In this document: one piece after another, positions 7,893 to 18,140 of the stretch
How the letters are laid out: each line of letters opens with the position of its first letter
Numbering within the stretch: the first letter of the stretch is position 1
Source of the DNA: Gemmataceae bacterium
GTDB lineage: Bacteria; Planctomycetota; Planctomycetia; Gemmatales; Gemmataceae
Length of the DNA stretch: 64,000 nt
Direction: 5' to 3'
NCBI GenBank assembly: GCA_019636445.1
Contig: JAHBXO010000013.1
Span: forward strand, 62,001-126,000
The notes under the pieces: model-generated
Told to the model about the DNA's origin: nothing
Seen by the model: the letters and a program-made list of their open reading frames with translations, nothing else
The model's database searches: none
Made by a program: the position numbers and the translations under genes

Positions 7893-9847
7893 ACTCGACC
7901 ACGCTCGAAAAATACTTCCCGCTCCTGGTGGTACTCGTCCTGGGCGGGTACCTGTTCAGCAAGGCGGCGCCGCCGAAGCCCTCGCCTGGCGGAGTGGACT
8001 ACGCCGCCATCGGCCGGCTGCCCATCCTGGAGGGCGGGCGCGTGATGCCCTTCGACGCCCTCGCGCGCACCTCGCTGCAATCCATCAGCGGCCTCACCGA
8101 GGTGAAGAACGAAAACGGCGAAGTCGTCGCCACCGCCGTCGAATGGCTCGTGCAGGTCTTCGACAACCCCGACGCCTACTACGGCAAGGCGGCCGACTAC
8201 AAGATCTTCCGCATCGAGCACGACCAGCTCCTCGGCGTGCTGGAACTCCCGCGCCGACCGGGCTTCTACCGCTACTCCCTCAAGGAGATCCTGCGCAACG
8301 GCCGCAAGCTCGAAGAGGAGTTCGCCAAGTCCGAGAAGAAGCGAGAGGAGGGCAAGGCGCTCGACCTCTACGACGCGAAGCTCGAGGAGATTTCCCGCAA
8401 GCAGCAGCAATTCGCCCGCCTCGTGCGCACCCCGCCCGAGCGCGCCGGCGGCAACGTCGTCCGGCCGATCCCGCCGCAGTCCCCGAACGGCGATTGGGAA
8501 GCCCTGGCGACCATCGACCTGCGCGCCGCCGAAACGCTCTCCGAACAGGAACAGGTTGACCTGCACGAGTCCGCCCGCAAGGCGATCTGGGAAAAATACG
8601 AACGGCAGTTCGGCGACCTCAGCCGCATGCCCGAACCGGGCCGCAAGATGATCGAGCGCGAGACGGAGCAGAAGCTGCGCTTCGACCTGTTGCAGGAGGG
8701 CCGGAGCCGGCGCGAGAAGGTCAGCCCGGCGGCGGCGACGTTCACGGCGATCCTCGACTCCGCCCGCCGCGACAAGGGCGAATTCAACGCGAAGTTCCTC
8801 GAAACGTACCAGTCCGAGTTCCTGGCGCACGTCTCCGACGAGGACAAGTTCAAGAACCGGCTCGAGGCGAAGTGGCTCGGCCAGTTCGCGCCGTTCTACC
8901 ACTGTGAATATCTGTATTTGCCCATGGTGATCTTCACGCTCGTGTCGTGGATCGTCTGGATGCGGCCGCTGTTGCGGGCGGCGTTCTGGCTCGGCCTGTT
9001 CGCCTTCGCCGTGCACACGCTCGCGCTCATCCTGCGCATGTACGTGCAGGGCCGGCCGCCCGTGACGAACCTCTACGCCTCCGCCGTGTTCATCGGCTGG
9101 GGCGCGGTCGGCCTCGCGCTGCTGCTGGAGTGGTACTACAAGAACGGCGTCGGCAGCCTCGTGGCCGGCACGGTCGGCGCGGCGACGCTCCAGCTCGCGC
9201 ACTTCCTCGGCGGCAGCGGCGACACGATGGCCATGCTCGTCGCCGTCCTTGACACGAACTTCTGGCTCGCCACCCACGTCACCACCGTGACGCTCGGGTA
9301 CACCGCCACCCTCGTCGCCGGCATGATCGCCGTCGTGTACATCATCCGCGGCGTCGGCACCACCACGCTCGACGACGCGACCGCGAAGTCCCTCGGCCAG
9401 ATGATGTACGGCGTGATCTGTTTCGCCACGCTGCTCAGCTTCGTCGGCACCGTCCTCGGCGGCATCTGGGCGGACTACAGCTGGGGCCGCTTCTGGGGTT
9501 GGGACCCGAAGGAGAACGGCGCCGTACTGATCGTGATCTGGAACGCCCTGATCCTGCACGCCCGTTGGGGCGGCATGATCAAGGTGCGCGGCATGGCGGT
9601 GCTCGCGCTCTTCGGCAACATGGTCACGGCGTGGAGCTGGTTCGGCACGAATCAGCTGGGCATCGGCCTGCACGCGTACGGTTTCGATAACCGCCTCGCC
9701 GCCGGTTGCCGCTGGTTCTGGCTCAGCCAGCTGGCGCTGATGGGCGTCGGGATGATTCCCCGCCAGTACTGGCGGAGCCAGCCGGGCAAGGTTGCGGCAG
9801 CCCCCGCGATCGAGGCCGTGCAGGAAAAAGGCAAAAAGAAACGCTGA
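7889..9847 (+). CDS. ccsA: CcsA/CcmF-type haem handling protein, long planctomycete form
   Basis: 652 residues from the ATG at 7889, which overlaps the resB stop by four bases; upstream in-frame codons lie inside resB and are not used. The C-terminal half (about 345-635) has many membrane helices and the haem-binding WWD motif (WGRFWGWDPKENG) with conserved His residues (HFLGG, LHARWGG, LHAYGF). The N-terminal ~340 residues are one membrane anchor and a long, charged, coiled-coil-rich domain (EEEFAKSEKKREEGKALD), much longer than in typical CcsA. Function: haem export and ligation to apocytochrome c with ResB. The extra soluble domain is seen in planctomycete relatives; its role is unknown. 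Confidence 0.92.
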   Translation: MNSTTLEKYFPLLVVLVLGGYLFSKAAPPKPSPGGVDYAAIGRLPILEGGRVMPFDALARTSLQSISGLTEVKNENGEVVATAVEWLVQVFDNPDAYYGKAADYKIFRIEHDQLLGVLELPRRPGFYRYSLKEILRNGRKLEEEFAKSEKKREEGKALDLYDAKLEEISRKQQQFARLVRTPPERAGGNVVRPIPPQSPNGDWEALATIDLRAAETLSEQEQVDLHESARKAIWEKYERQFGDLSRMPEPGRKMIERETEQKLRFDLLQEGRSRREKVSPAAATFTAILDSARRDKGEFNAKFLETYQSEFLAHVSDEDKFKNRLEAKWLGQFAPFYHCEYLYLPMVIFTLVSWIVWMRPLLRAAFWLGLFAFAVHTLALILRMYVQGRPPVTNLYASAVFIGWGAVGLALLLEWYYKNGVGSLVAGTVGAATLQLAHFLGGSGDTMAMLVAVLDTNFWLATHVTTVTLGYTATLVAGMIAVVYIIRGVGTTTLDDATAKSLGQMMYGVICFATLLSFVGTVLGGIWADYSWGRFWGWDPKENGAVLIVIWNALILHARWGGMIKVRGMAVLALFGNMVTAWSWFGTNQLGIGLHAYGFDNRLAAGCRWFWLSQLALMGVGMIPRQYWRSQPGKVAAAPAIEAVQEKGKKKR

Positions 9848-10108
9848 CTTCGCCACCTGGCCGCGTCCGCGGTCGGGTTAACGTCGATCGCTGCGAGCGG
9901 GACCGCGTGAGCGCCGAATCTCTTGGTTACTTGCCCCGAATGGGGCAACGGGTTGTCGCCACGGGTGCAGCGCAGCGTAACCCGTGGAAGCGATGAAGGA
10001 GATTTCGCCCCGGATGGGGCGACGGGGCCACGATCGTCCCGCGACCCCTGCCGGGGTCGAAGGGCATGGAATGACGACCACGGGTTCCGCTGCGCTGCAC
10101 CCGTGGCT
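9848..10108. repeat. Cluster of palindromic intergenic repeats carrying the IS110 target site
   Basis: No gene is seen. Bases 9959-9987 and 10078-10106 are inverted copies of the same 29-base element, with one mismatch; each is itself a hairpin with CCACGGGT/ACCCGTGG arms. Between them are CGCCCCGGATGGGGCG and the palindrome 10042-10059 built on CCCCTGCCGGGG. A second CCCCTGCCGGGG palindrome occurs just beyond the IS at 11339-11354. The array therefore appears to have been split by the IS110 insertion after base 10108. Confidence 0.8.
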
Positions 10109-10123
10109 GGTATGTTCACTTTA

Positions 10124-11312
<1,189 letters not shown>

Positions 11313-11329
11313 CTTCCGATACAGTCACT

Positions 11330-11423
11330 ACAACCCACGGCCCCTGCCGGGGCCAAGACCGGTATCCGAAATGCACGGCGGTCCGTCGTGCGATCGCGTC
11401 GGCGATTTCTACCAGGGTTCCGT
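11330..11423. other. Short gap between IS110 and the kinase gene 3' end
   Basis: The first 25 bases continue the palindromic repeat interrupted by the IS, including the GGCCCCTGCCGGGGCC palindrome at 11339-11354, which could act as a terminator for either neighbour. No gene is seen in the remainder. Confidence 0.6.
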
Positions 11424-14400
11424 TCACTTCGTCGGTTCGATCGAACCGCCATTCCAGGCGATCCGGCATTGCGGGATCTTCGCGGCCAGCGCCTTCACCG
11501 CCGCCTCGGACAGGTTCGGGAGTTGCGTCAGGTTCAGGTTCTTCAACTTCGCGAAGCCCGCGAGGTGCTCCAGTCCCTTGTCGGTGATCTTCGAGTTGTA
11601 GAGGATCAGCGTTTCCAGATTGGCCGAGTCCTTCAGGCATTCGAGCGCGCGGTCGCCGGCGGCGGTGTTCGTGAGCTGGGCGCTCGTGAGGTGGCGCAGG
11701 CCGCGCAGGCATTCCAGCGTGTCGTCGTTGACGAACTTGTTCCGGTTCACGTTCACGCTCACTACTTCGATCGCCTTGCCGGCGATCTCGTCGAGGTCGC
11801 GGAGAGGTTTCTCGACGCCGTCGACGCGGACGACGACGAGCGATCCGAGCGCGAGGATCGTTTCGGCGGCCTTGCGGTCGTTGTCTTCCGGGAAATCGCA
11901 TTGCAGCACCACGTCCGGCCGCGCCTTGCGGAACGCCGCCGCCCCGGCGGCGGTGATTTTGGTCTTGTGGACGTTGAGGTTCTTGAGCGTTTTGCACTCC
12001 GCAAGCGCCGCCAGCCCCGGATCGCCGATCGAAGTCACTTCCAAACCGATCGACATCAATGCGGGAGATTTCGCGAGTGCGCTCGCGACCGCATCCGAGA
12101 CTTGAGGATTGGCACTCGCGGTGATCGCGGTGAGCTTCGGCAGTTTGGCGAACGATTCGTATGCCACGTTCGTGAAGGGCGAAACGGCGACATGAAGCCG
12201 TTCGAGAGTCTCGAGTTTTTCGAGGTGCTTGGCGCCGGCGTCCGTCACGCCGAGCATCGCATAGACGCTGAGGATCTTGATCCCGGAAAGTGCTCCGACA
12301 TGCCGGAGTCCCTCATCCTGGAGATTGCCATGCAGGAAATGGAGTTCCGTGAGTTTTGGCAGGTCCGCGAGTTTGGCGAGTTCGGCCGATTCGAGCGCCA
12401 GACAACCGACGATCGAGAGGCGGACCAAACCGGTTCCTTTCAGTTCGGCGAGTCCACGACCAGTGAATGATGTCGAGCCAATGATCTCGAGTTGAGCGAG
12501 CGCGGGCAGCTTCGCCAAGGTCGCGCAGGCACCGTCGGTAATCGCGGGCGAACGGACATTCACCGTGTGGAGGAGTTTAGACTGGAACGCCGTCAGTTTT
12601 CCGATGCCGGCATCGGTGTATGTCCCTTTCAAGTCGAGTTGCTCGAGTTTTGTCAGGTCGCGGAATCGATCCAGATCGGCGTCGGTGATCGGGTCTGTTG
12701 CCAGACTCAAGTTGATGTCGCGGATCTCGAAGGGGCCGGCCGGAAGATTCGCGATGGCGTTCACGCCGCCGACATTGTGGACGGTCACGGAGCCCCCGCG
12801 GCCGATCACGAACTCCGCCGCGGCGCGGTCGGGATCGGCAAGCGCGAGCAGCTCGCCGAGGAGATTCACCGTGGGCCGGGCGGCCTTGAACTTCCGCACG
12901 CCATCCGACGTAATGCGGCTGGCGCTCACGCCGAGGATATGCAGCGATTTCAGCCCAACTAGCGATTCCAGCCCAGCGTCGGTGAACTCGGGATTTAGTC
13001 CGTTCAGTATGATTTCGCCCAAACTGTCGATGCTCAAAAGGGTCGGGATGTCCGCGTCCCGCAAAGGTACGTCGAGCACGAGGCACCGGAGTTTCTTCAT
13101 CTTCGCCGCGCTCGTCAGGCACTCTCGAGTGAGGGTCGGCGCACCATCGGATTGCACCCGCAAGTACTCGATTTTTGGCAACGTCTCCAGCGCGGCAATT
13201 CCGGCATTCGTGATCTTGGTGGAATAGAAATTGACATCCACAAGAGATGGGATACCTCCCAAACGCCTTGCGCCGACATCCGTAAAGGATGCACCGTGAA
13301 TAGTAACGGCCGCGAGTTTCGGCATCGCGCCGAGCAGTTGCAGGTTGTCTTCGACGAATCCCTGTTGCAGACGAAGTTGAAGGGTCGGCAATTCCCAACC
13401 GGCCCAGTCCTGGAAACCGGTACCGCTGCATCGGACATCGTTCAAGCGGAGGTCCTGAATCGCGGTGAAGTTGCGGAACAGTTTCAGTCCCGCGTCGGTC
13501 AATTCCGGAATGTCGGCGTGTAACGTCGCGAGCGATTGGGCGGCGGGTAATTTCGAGAGCTTCGCGAGGTTCCGATCCGTCAGTTTGAAATGGATCCCGA
13601 GCGTTTTCAATCCGTCCAGATTGAAGAGGATTTCGGCTTCGGACTCCGAAAGCTCGCGGGTCGTCAAAAGGATGTGATGGATCTTGAACGGTTCGGTCGG
13701 GAGCGAATCCACGTCCTTCTGGTAGAGGATCCGTTCGGCGATCGTGATCGAGCCGCCGTTCAACAGCACGAACTCCGCGGCCTTGCGATCGGGGTCCATC
13801 GGCGGTTTTGACGTGGCCTTCTTGGCCACGCCGGTCGACGATTTCACATCTTTCTTCGCTTCGTTGCCCTTCGCGTTATCCGTCACGCCTGAGTTGGGAT
13901 TCGTCTTCCCGCCGCCGGTCAGCGCGAGGGTGATCGCGACGAGCGCGACGAGGAACATCGCGAACCCGGCCCCGTAGTAGAGCGCGGAACGGTCTTTTCG
14001 GGCGGCAGGGGGCGGGGCGACGCCGGACCGCGCGATCGCGGAGCGTTCCGTCGGCGCGGCGTCGAAATCCAGCTCGCCCCAGACCTGCGGGGCCGCGTCC
14101 GGCACCGGCACGACGACAACCGAGTGTGCGAGCGTCTGGCCGCCGTCCTGCACCCGTTTCTCGATCGCCACCAGTTCCGCGAGCGCGGCCTTGGCGTGCG
14201 CCGGTCGGCCTTCGGGCAGTTTCGCCAGCAGACGGTCGGCGAAGTCCGAATACTCCTTCGGCACGTCGGGGCGCACCGAGATCAACGGTGGCTGCACCTC
14301 GTAACCGATCGCGCCCAGCGTCTCCATCAGGCTCTTGCGGGCGAAGGGGTTCTTGCCGGCAAGGAGGTGGTAAAGGAGCACGCCGACGCTGAAGAGGTCG

Positions 14401-15149
14401 GCGCGGGGGTCGACCGGCTTGCCGGACGCCTGCTCGGGAGCCATGTATGCCGGCGTGCCGACGACGGCGCCCTCCTGCGTCAGCTGCATGTCGGCGTCGT
14501 TGCTGCGCGTCAGGCCGAAGTCCAGCAACTTGATGCGGGAGTTCCCCTTCTCGATCCAGAGGTTGGCGGGTTTGACGTCGCGGTGGATGAGGCCCTTGAC
14601 ATGCGCCGTGGCCAGGCCGCGGAGCGTGTCCTTCACGATGCGCAGGGCGTGCGCGAGCGGCACGGGCTTGGTCTGTTTTTTGATCCAGGCGTCGAGCGGC
14701 AGCCCTTCGAGAAACTCCATCGCGAGGTACGGCACGCCGTTGGCGCTGTCTGCGCGGTAGATCGTGATGATGTGATCGCTCTTGAGCGCGGCGGCGGCGC
14801 GGCCCTCGCGCAGGAAGCGATCCGCGGCCTGCGCCTTGGCGGCCACTTCCGGGCGCATGACCTTGAGCGCGACCGGTCGGCGCAGCGCCGTCTCCTCGGC
14901 GCGGAAGACGAAGCCCATGCCCCCCTCGCCAAGCTTGCCGAGGATGCGATAATCGCCGAGCCGGCCGATCTCGTCGGGGGCTTGCGGGAGCGTGAGGAAC
15001 GGAAAACCGGGCACGCCGACCGTCGGGACGGACCCGAACGAGGGATTGGTGCGGTCGATCGAGAAGTCGTGCGTCTGCGGCGGCGACGTCTGCTCGCGCG
15101 TGGCATCGGGCGGGGTGGGCGCGGGGGAATCGGGTCGGCGATCGGCCAT
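11424..15149 (-). CDS. Transmembrane Ser/Thr protein kinase with long leucine-rich repeat domain
   Basis: 1241 residues. The N-terminal kinase domain (about 67-335) has GKLGEGGMGFVF, Lys96 in VALKV, the HRD catalytic loop HRDVKPAN (Asp191), DFG at 210-212 and the APE-like MAPEQ. A single membrane helix follows at about 388-410 (YGAGFAMFLVALVAITLALT). The outer part, about 470-1235, is built of leucine-rich repeats of the TDAGL type (LTDAGLKLF, ITDKGLEHLAGF), interrupted by three RKAAEFVL-like segments that begin new repeat blocks. Expected to sense a ligand with the LRRs and signal inward. It shares its first 60 residues and kinase with the next gene, so the two are paralogues. The target is unknown. 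Confidence 0.93.
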   Translation of the reverse strand: MADRRPDSPAPTPPDATREQTSPPQTHDFSIDRTNPSFGSVPTVGVPGFPFLTLPQAPDEIGRLGDYRILGKLGEGGMGFVFRAEETALRRPVALKVMRPEVAAKAQAADRFLREGRAAAALKSDHIITIYRADSANGVPYLAMEFLEGLPLDAWIKKQTKPVPLAHALRIVKDTLRGLATAHVKGLIHRDVKPANLWIEKGNSRIKLLDFGLTRSNDADMQLTQEGAVVGTPAYMAPEQASGKPVDPRADLFSVGVLLYHLLAGKNPFARKSLMETLGAIGYEVQPPLISVRPDVPKEYSDFADRLLAKLPEGRPAHAKAALAELVAIEKRVQDGGQTLAHSVVVVPVPDAAPQVWGELDFDAAPTERSAIARSGVAPPPAARKDRSALYYGAGFAMFLVALVAITLALTGGGKTNPNSGVTDNAKGNEAKKDVKSSTGVAKKATSKPPMDPDRKAAEFVLLNGGSITIAERILYQKDVDSLPTEPFKIHHILLTTRELSESEAEILFNLDGLKTLGIHFKLTDRNLAKLSKLPAAQSLATLHADIPELTDAGLKLFRNFTAIQDLRLNDVRCSGTGFQDWAGWELPTLQLRLQQGFVEDNLQLLGAMPKLAAVTIHGASFTDVGARRLGGIPSLVDVNFYSTKITNAGIAALETLPKIEYLRVQSDGAPTLTRECLTSAAKMKKLRCLVLDVPLRDADIPTLLSIDSLGEIILNGLNPEFTDAGLESLVGLKSLHILGVSASRITSDGVRKFKAARPTVNLLGELLALADPDRAAAEFVIGRGGSVTVHNVGGVNAIANLPAGPFEIRDINLSLATDPITDADLDRFRDLTKLEQLDLKGTYTDAGIGKLTAFQSKLLHTVNVRSPAITDGACATLAKLPALAQLEIIGSTSFTGRGLAELKGTGLVRLSIVGCLALESAELAKLADLPKLTELHFLHGNLQDEGLRHVGALSGIKILSVYAMLGVTDAGAKHLEKLETLERLHVAVSPFTNVAYESFAKLPKLTAITASANPQVSDAVASALAKSPALMSIGLEVTSIGDPGLAALAECKTLKNLNVHKTKITAAGAAAFRKARPDVVLQCDFPEDNDRKAAETILALGSLVVVRVDGVEKPLRDLDEIAGKAIEVVSVNVNRNKFVNDDTLECLRGLRHLTSAQLTNTAAGDRALECLKDSANLETLILYNSKITDKGLEHLAGFAKLKNLNLTQLPNLSEAAVKALAAKIPQCRIAWNGGSIEPTK

Positions 15150-15189
15150 CGGTCGGTTTCCTTCGGGATCGAACGCCGGTCACTTCGAT

Positions 15190-16491
15190 TCATTTCGAGA
15201 GTATCAGGGCGAAGACGACCGCCGCGACCACGATCATGACGACACCCGCCGCGATCATCATCGTCGTTCCGCGGGTCTTGGTCTCAGGCGGGTCGGCGGG
15301 CAGGTTGCGATAGCTCTGGGTCTTGGCGGAGGGGAGCGGCTTCGGCTTCACGACGATGCCGTCGCTGTTCGTCAGCTCCTGCCAGTCCTTGGGGGCGGCG
15401 GGGGGAGCGGCCGCCGCGGCCGGGGGCGCCATCATTTCGAGCGCGGGCATCACGGCCGTGAACGCCGCCGGCTTGGCGGCCGACTGCCGCGCCTTCTCGA
15501 TCGCGACCAACTCGCGCAGGGCCTCCTTGGCGTTCGCCGGGCGTCGATCCGGCTCCTTCGCCAGCAGCCGCTCGAGGTACGTCGCGAACTCCGGGGTCAC
15601 GTCCGTCCGCACGGCCGTCACCGGCGGGACCGCCTCGAAGCAAACCGCGCGCAGCGTCTCGAGCACCTCGCCGCGGCTGAACGGGTTCCGGCCGTGGAGC
15701 AGCGTGTAGAGGACGGTGCCGAGGCTGAACAGGTCCGAGCGGACGTCGACGTCTTTGCCGACGGCCTGTTCGGGCGACATGTACGCCGGCGTGCCGACGA
15801 CCGCGCCGTCGGCGGTGAGGCGGGAGTCGCCGTCGGCGCTGCGCGTCAGGCCGAAGTCCAGCAGCTTGATCCGGTGGATCCCCTTTTCGAGCCAGAGGTT
15901 CGCCGGCTTGATGTCGCGGTGGATGAGGCCTTTTTCGTGCGCGCTCGCCAGGCCGCGCAGCGTGTCCCGTGCGATGCGCATCACTTGCGCCACGGGGATC
16001 GCGCGACTCTGCCGCTTGATCCAGTCGTCGAGGTTCGTCCCTTCGAGATATTCCGACGCGAGGTATGGCACGCCGTTGACCTGGCCGACCTGGTAGATCG
16101 TGATGATGTGATCGCTTTTGAGACCGGCGGCGGCACGCGCCTCGCGCAAGAACCGTTCGGCCGCCAGCGGCTTCTGCGCGATCTCCAACCGCATGATCTT
16201 CAACGCCACCACGCGCTTCAGTACCTGGTCCTCGGCGCGAAAGACGTAGCCCATCCCCCCCTCGCCAAGCTTGGCGAAGACGCGGAAGTCGCCGTATCGG
16301 CCGATTTCGTCCGGGGCTTGGGGCGGTGAAAAGAAGGGGAAAGCCGGCACGCCGCCGGGCATCGGGAACGCGGGGCTGACGGCGGTCGGGTCGGCCGAAA
16401 GATCGCGGGTCGCCGGCGCGGGTGCGTCGGCTTGGACCTGCGTACGCGTGTCTGCATCCGGCGGCGCGCTCTCCGGTCGGCGTCCGTTCAT
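15190..16491 (-). CDS. Ser/Thr protein kinase with C-terminal membrane anchor
   Basis: 433 residues from the ATG at 16491 (MNGRRPESAP); an upstream in-frame ATG at 16539 is less likely. The kinase core has AKLGEGGMGYVF, Lys98 (VALKI), HRDIKPAN with Asp193, LLDFGLTR and YMSPEQ, so it should be active. A Pro/Ala-rich linker leads to a membrane helix at the very end (MMIAAGVVMIVVAAVVFALI), leaving only a few residues outside. It lacks the LRR sensor of its neighbour, 40 bases downstream on the same strand, whose kinase and FPF..PPQAPDEIG leader are closely similar. This points to a tandem duplication followed by loss or gain of the sensor. The pair may share signals or form heterodimers (inference). 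Confidence 0.93.
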   Translation of the reverse strand: MNGRRPESAPPDADTRTQVQADAPAPATRDLSADPTAVSPAFPMPGGVPAFPFFSPPQAPDEIGRYGDFRVFAKLGEGGMGYVFRAEDQVLKRVVALKIMRLEIAQKPLAAERFLREARAAAGLKSDHIITIYQVGQVNGVPYLASEYLEGTNLDDWIKRQSRAIPVAQVMRIARDTLRGLASAHEKGLIHRDIKPANLWLEKGIHRIKLLDFGLTRSADGDSRLTADGAVVGTPAYMSPEQAVGKDVDVRSDLFSLGTVLYTLLHGRNPFSRGEVLETLRAVCFEAVPPVTAVRTDVTPEFATYLERLLAKEPDRRPANAKEALRELVAIEKARQSAAKPAAFTAVMPALEMMAPPAAAAAPPAAPKDWQELTNSDGIVVKPKPLPSAKTQSYRNLPADPPETKTRGTTMMIAAGVVMIVVAAVVFALILSK

Positions 16492-16563
16492 CGATTGACC
16501 CGTTGGCGTATTCGGACAACATACCGCGCAAACGGGCAAAACTCCACCGGATTCGCACGGGCT

Positions 16564-17478
16564 TCACACCGCGAAACCGTGCTGCTCGCGGTGGTACGGG
16601 CCGTCGTAGGTCTGCATGCTCTTGAAGTACTCGTAGCGTCCGTCGCCCGCGACCGGTTTCACCTTGGCCAACAGCGCCTCCAACTCCGCTCCTTCCAATG
16701 GCGAGAACGTTTTCGCGATCTCCACGTCCTGCTTCAGGATCTCCATCGAGTCGATGCCGACCACCAGCGAGCTGATCGGCTGCGTGAGCGCGTAGCGGAT
16801 CGCCTCCCGGGGCGTGCAGACGTTGTTCTTCACGAATACGCCGCCCAACTCCAGGTTCCCGCCGCCGAGGCTCTTGATGCCGATCGGCCCGATCTTCCGC
16901 AGCAGCAGTTCCGGCAGCAGTTCCTTCGCGAAGCTCCGGTAGAAGTGGTCGCAGACGTTGATCGGCAGCTCGCAGGTGTCCCAGTCGTACAGCGGCAGCA
17001 TCTTCGCCAGGATGTGCGGCGACTTGTGCCCCGTGTAGCCGATGAAGCGGATCTTCCCCTCTTTTTTCGCCTGGAGTGCGAAGGCGAGCGCGCCGCGTTC
17101 GAGGATCCAGTCCGGATCGTTGTCGTAGTTGATCTCGTGGAACTGCCAGAGATCGATGCAATCGGTCTTCAGGCGGCGCAGGCTGTCTTCGAGGTGCTGC
17201 CGGCTCGTCTCGGCGTCGCGGCCGCAGTTCTTCGTCATCAGGAATACCTTCTCGCGCCGGCCCCCCTCCGCGAGCGCCTTCCCCATCAGTTCCTCGCTGC
17301 GTCCCCAGTGATAGTCCCACGCGTTGTCGAAGAAGGTGATCCCCTCGTCCATGGCGGTGTGCATCAGGCGGATCGACGCATCGTCGGTGATGGCGGGCTG
17401 GCCGATGTGCCAGCCGCCGATGCAGAGCATCGAGACGTTCACGCCGGTCTTGCCGAGGGGCCGCGTGGCGATCGACAT
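16564..17478 (-). CDS. Aldo/keto reductase
   Basis: 304 residues, normal length. The catalytic tetrad is visible: Asp51 (TFFDNAWDY), Tyr56 (YHWGRSEE), Lys83 (LMTKN) and His114 (WQFHEINYD). The start MSIATRPLGKTGVNVSMLCIGGWH is typical of the predicted-oxidoreductase branch of the family. It should use NADPH to reduce a carbonyl substrate; the substrate cannot be told from sequence. The C-terminus carries LEALLAKVKPVAGDGRYEYFK without the 4Fe-4S motif found in some relatives. It is separated from the kinase gene by 72 bases, and its upstream region contains a GTGCGGA-type repeat. Confidence 0.93.
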   Translation of the reverse strand: MSIATRPLGKTGVNVSMLCIGGWHIGQPAITDDASIRLMHTAMDEGITFFDNAWDYHWGRSEELMGKALAEGGRREKVFLMTKNCGRDAETSRQHLEDSLRRLKTDCIDLWQFHEINYDNDPDWILERGALAFALQAKKEGKIRFIGYTGHKSPHILAKMLPLYDWDTCELPINVCDHFYRSFAKELLPELLLRKIGPIGIKSLGGGNLELGGVFVKNNVCTPREAIRYALTQPISSLVVGIDSMEILKQDVEIAKTFSPLEGAELEALLAKVKPVAGDGRYEYFKSMQTYDGPYHREQHGFAV

Positions 17479-17488
17479 GTTTGTTCCA

Positions 17489-17522
17489 GTGCGGAATGCG
17501 GAGTACGGAGTGCGGAGTGAAG
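17489..17522. repeat. Dispersed GTGCGGA-type repeat, copy 2 (short)
   Basis: Four degenerate tandem units of GTGCGGA/ATGCGGA/GTACGGA lie immediately upstream of the reductase start on the minus strand. They match the first part of the copies at 6464 and 38039. Confidence 0.75.
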
Positions 17523-17586
17523 ACGAAAACCGGGACTCGGAAATTGTATCGGGTTTTCTCTCCTCACTCCTTCTCTCGTTCTCTCC

Positions 17587-17967
17587 TCACTGGCGGGCTG
17601 GAAGGCTCGTCGATCCGCGATCCGGCCGGAAGCCCGCCAGCGCCTCGCGGATGCGCTCGGCGGTCGGCTGGCCGGCGAGGTCGAGGCGGCGGAGGCCGGC
17701 GCCGTCCGGCAGGCCGATGACCACGCCATCGGTCTTCACGTCGGCGAACGATTCGCACGCCACGCAGACGCAACTGCCGACGGGCTTCGCCGGCTGTCCG
17801 ACGAAGACGACGAGCGGTTTCTTCTCCTGGATCGCCTTTGCGTACTGCTCGGCGTACGTCGGCGGCGCGAACGCGAGCGCGAGGGCGGCCTTCGCCCGCA
17901 GCCGATCGCCCGGCTCGGCGGACACCGCGATATTCGACACCAGCATCAGAACGAGAATGGAACGCAT
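17587..17967 (-). CDS. Small secreted thioredoxin-fold-like protein
   Basis: 126 residues with a signal peptide (MRSILVLMLVSNIAVSAEPG). The core, EKKPLVVFVGQPAKPVGSCV followed by CVACESF, resembles the first half of a thioredoxin fold in which the redox motif is replaced by a C-x-C-x-x-C cluster; the later strand VVIGLPDGAGLRRLDL fits the same fold. No known family could be named with certainty. It lies downstream of the papain-like protease gene in the phage-like island, separated by a 29-bp inverted repeat. A role in disulfide handling of a secreted product is only a guess. Confidence 0.6.
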   Translation of the reverse strand: MRSILVLMLVSNIAVSAEPGDRLRAKAALALAFAPPTYAEQYAKAIQEKKPLVVFVGQPAKPVGSCVCVACESFADVKTDGVVIGLPDGAGLRRLDLAGQPTAERIREALAGFRPDRGSTSLPARQ

Positions 17968-17977
17968 GGGAACCTCC

Positions 17978-18140
17978 AGATAGCGGTGGGCTTGCCCACC
18001 GGGCGGATTCGAGTCCGCGAGAATCCGCGGACCTTGGACGATCGTGATCCTTTGCGAACTCGCGGTTCACTCACCACCGGACGCCCTCGCGGCGGGTCTC
18101 GAAGACTCGCCCCGCCCGGTGGGCAAGCCCACCGCTATCT
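17978..18140. repeat. 29-bp inverted repeat pair overlapping the 3' end of the protease gene
   Basis: Bases 17978-18006 are the exact reverse complement of 18112-18140, each with an internal GGTGGGC/GCCCACC palindrome. The right arm lies inside the coding region of the papain-like protease and supplies part of its last ~20 codons. The 105 bases between the arms hold smaller palindromes (GTCCGCG/CGCGGAC). Confidence 0.85.
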
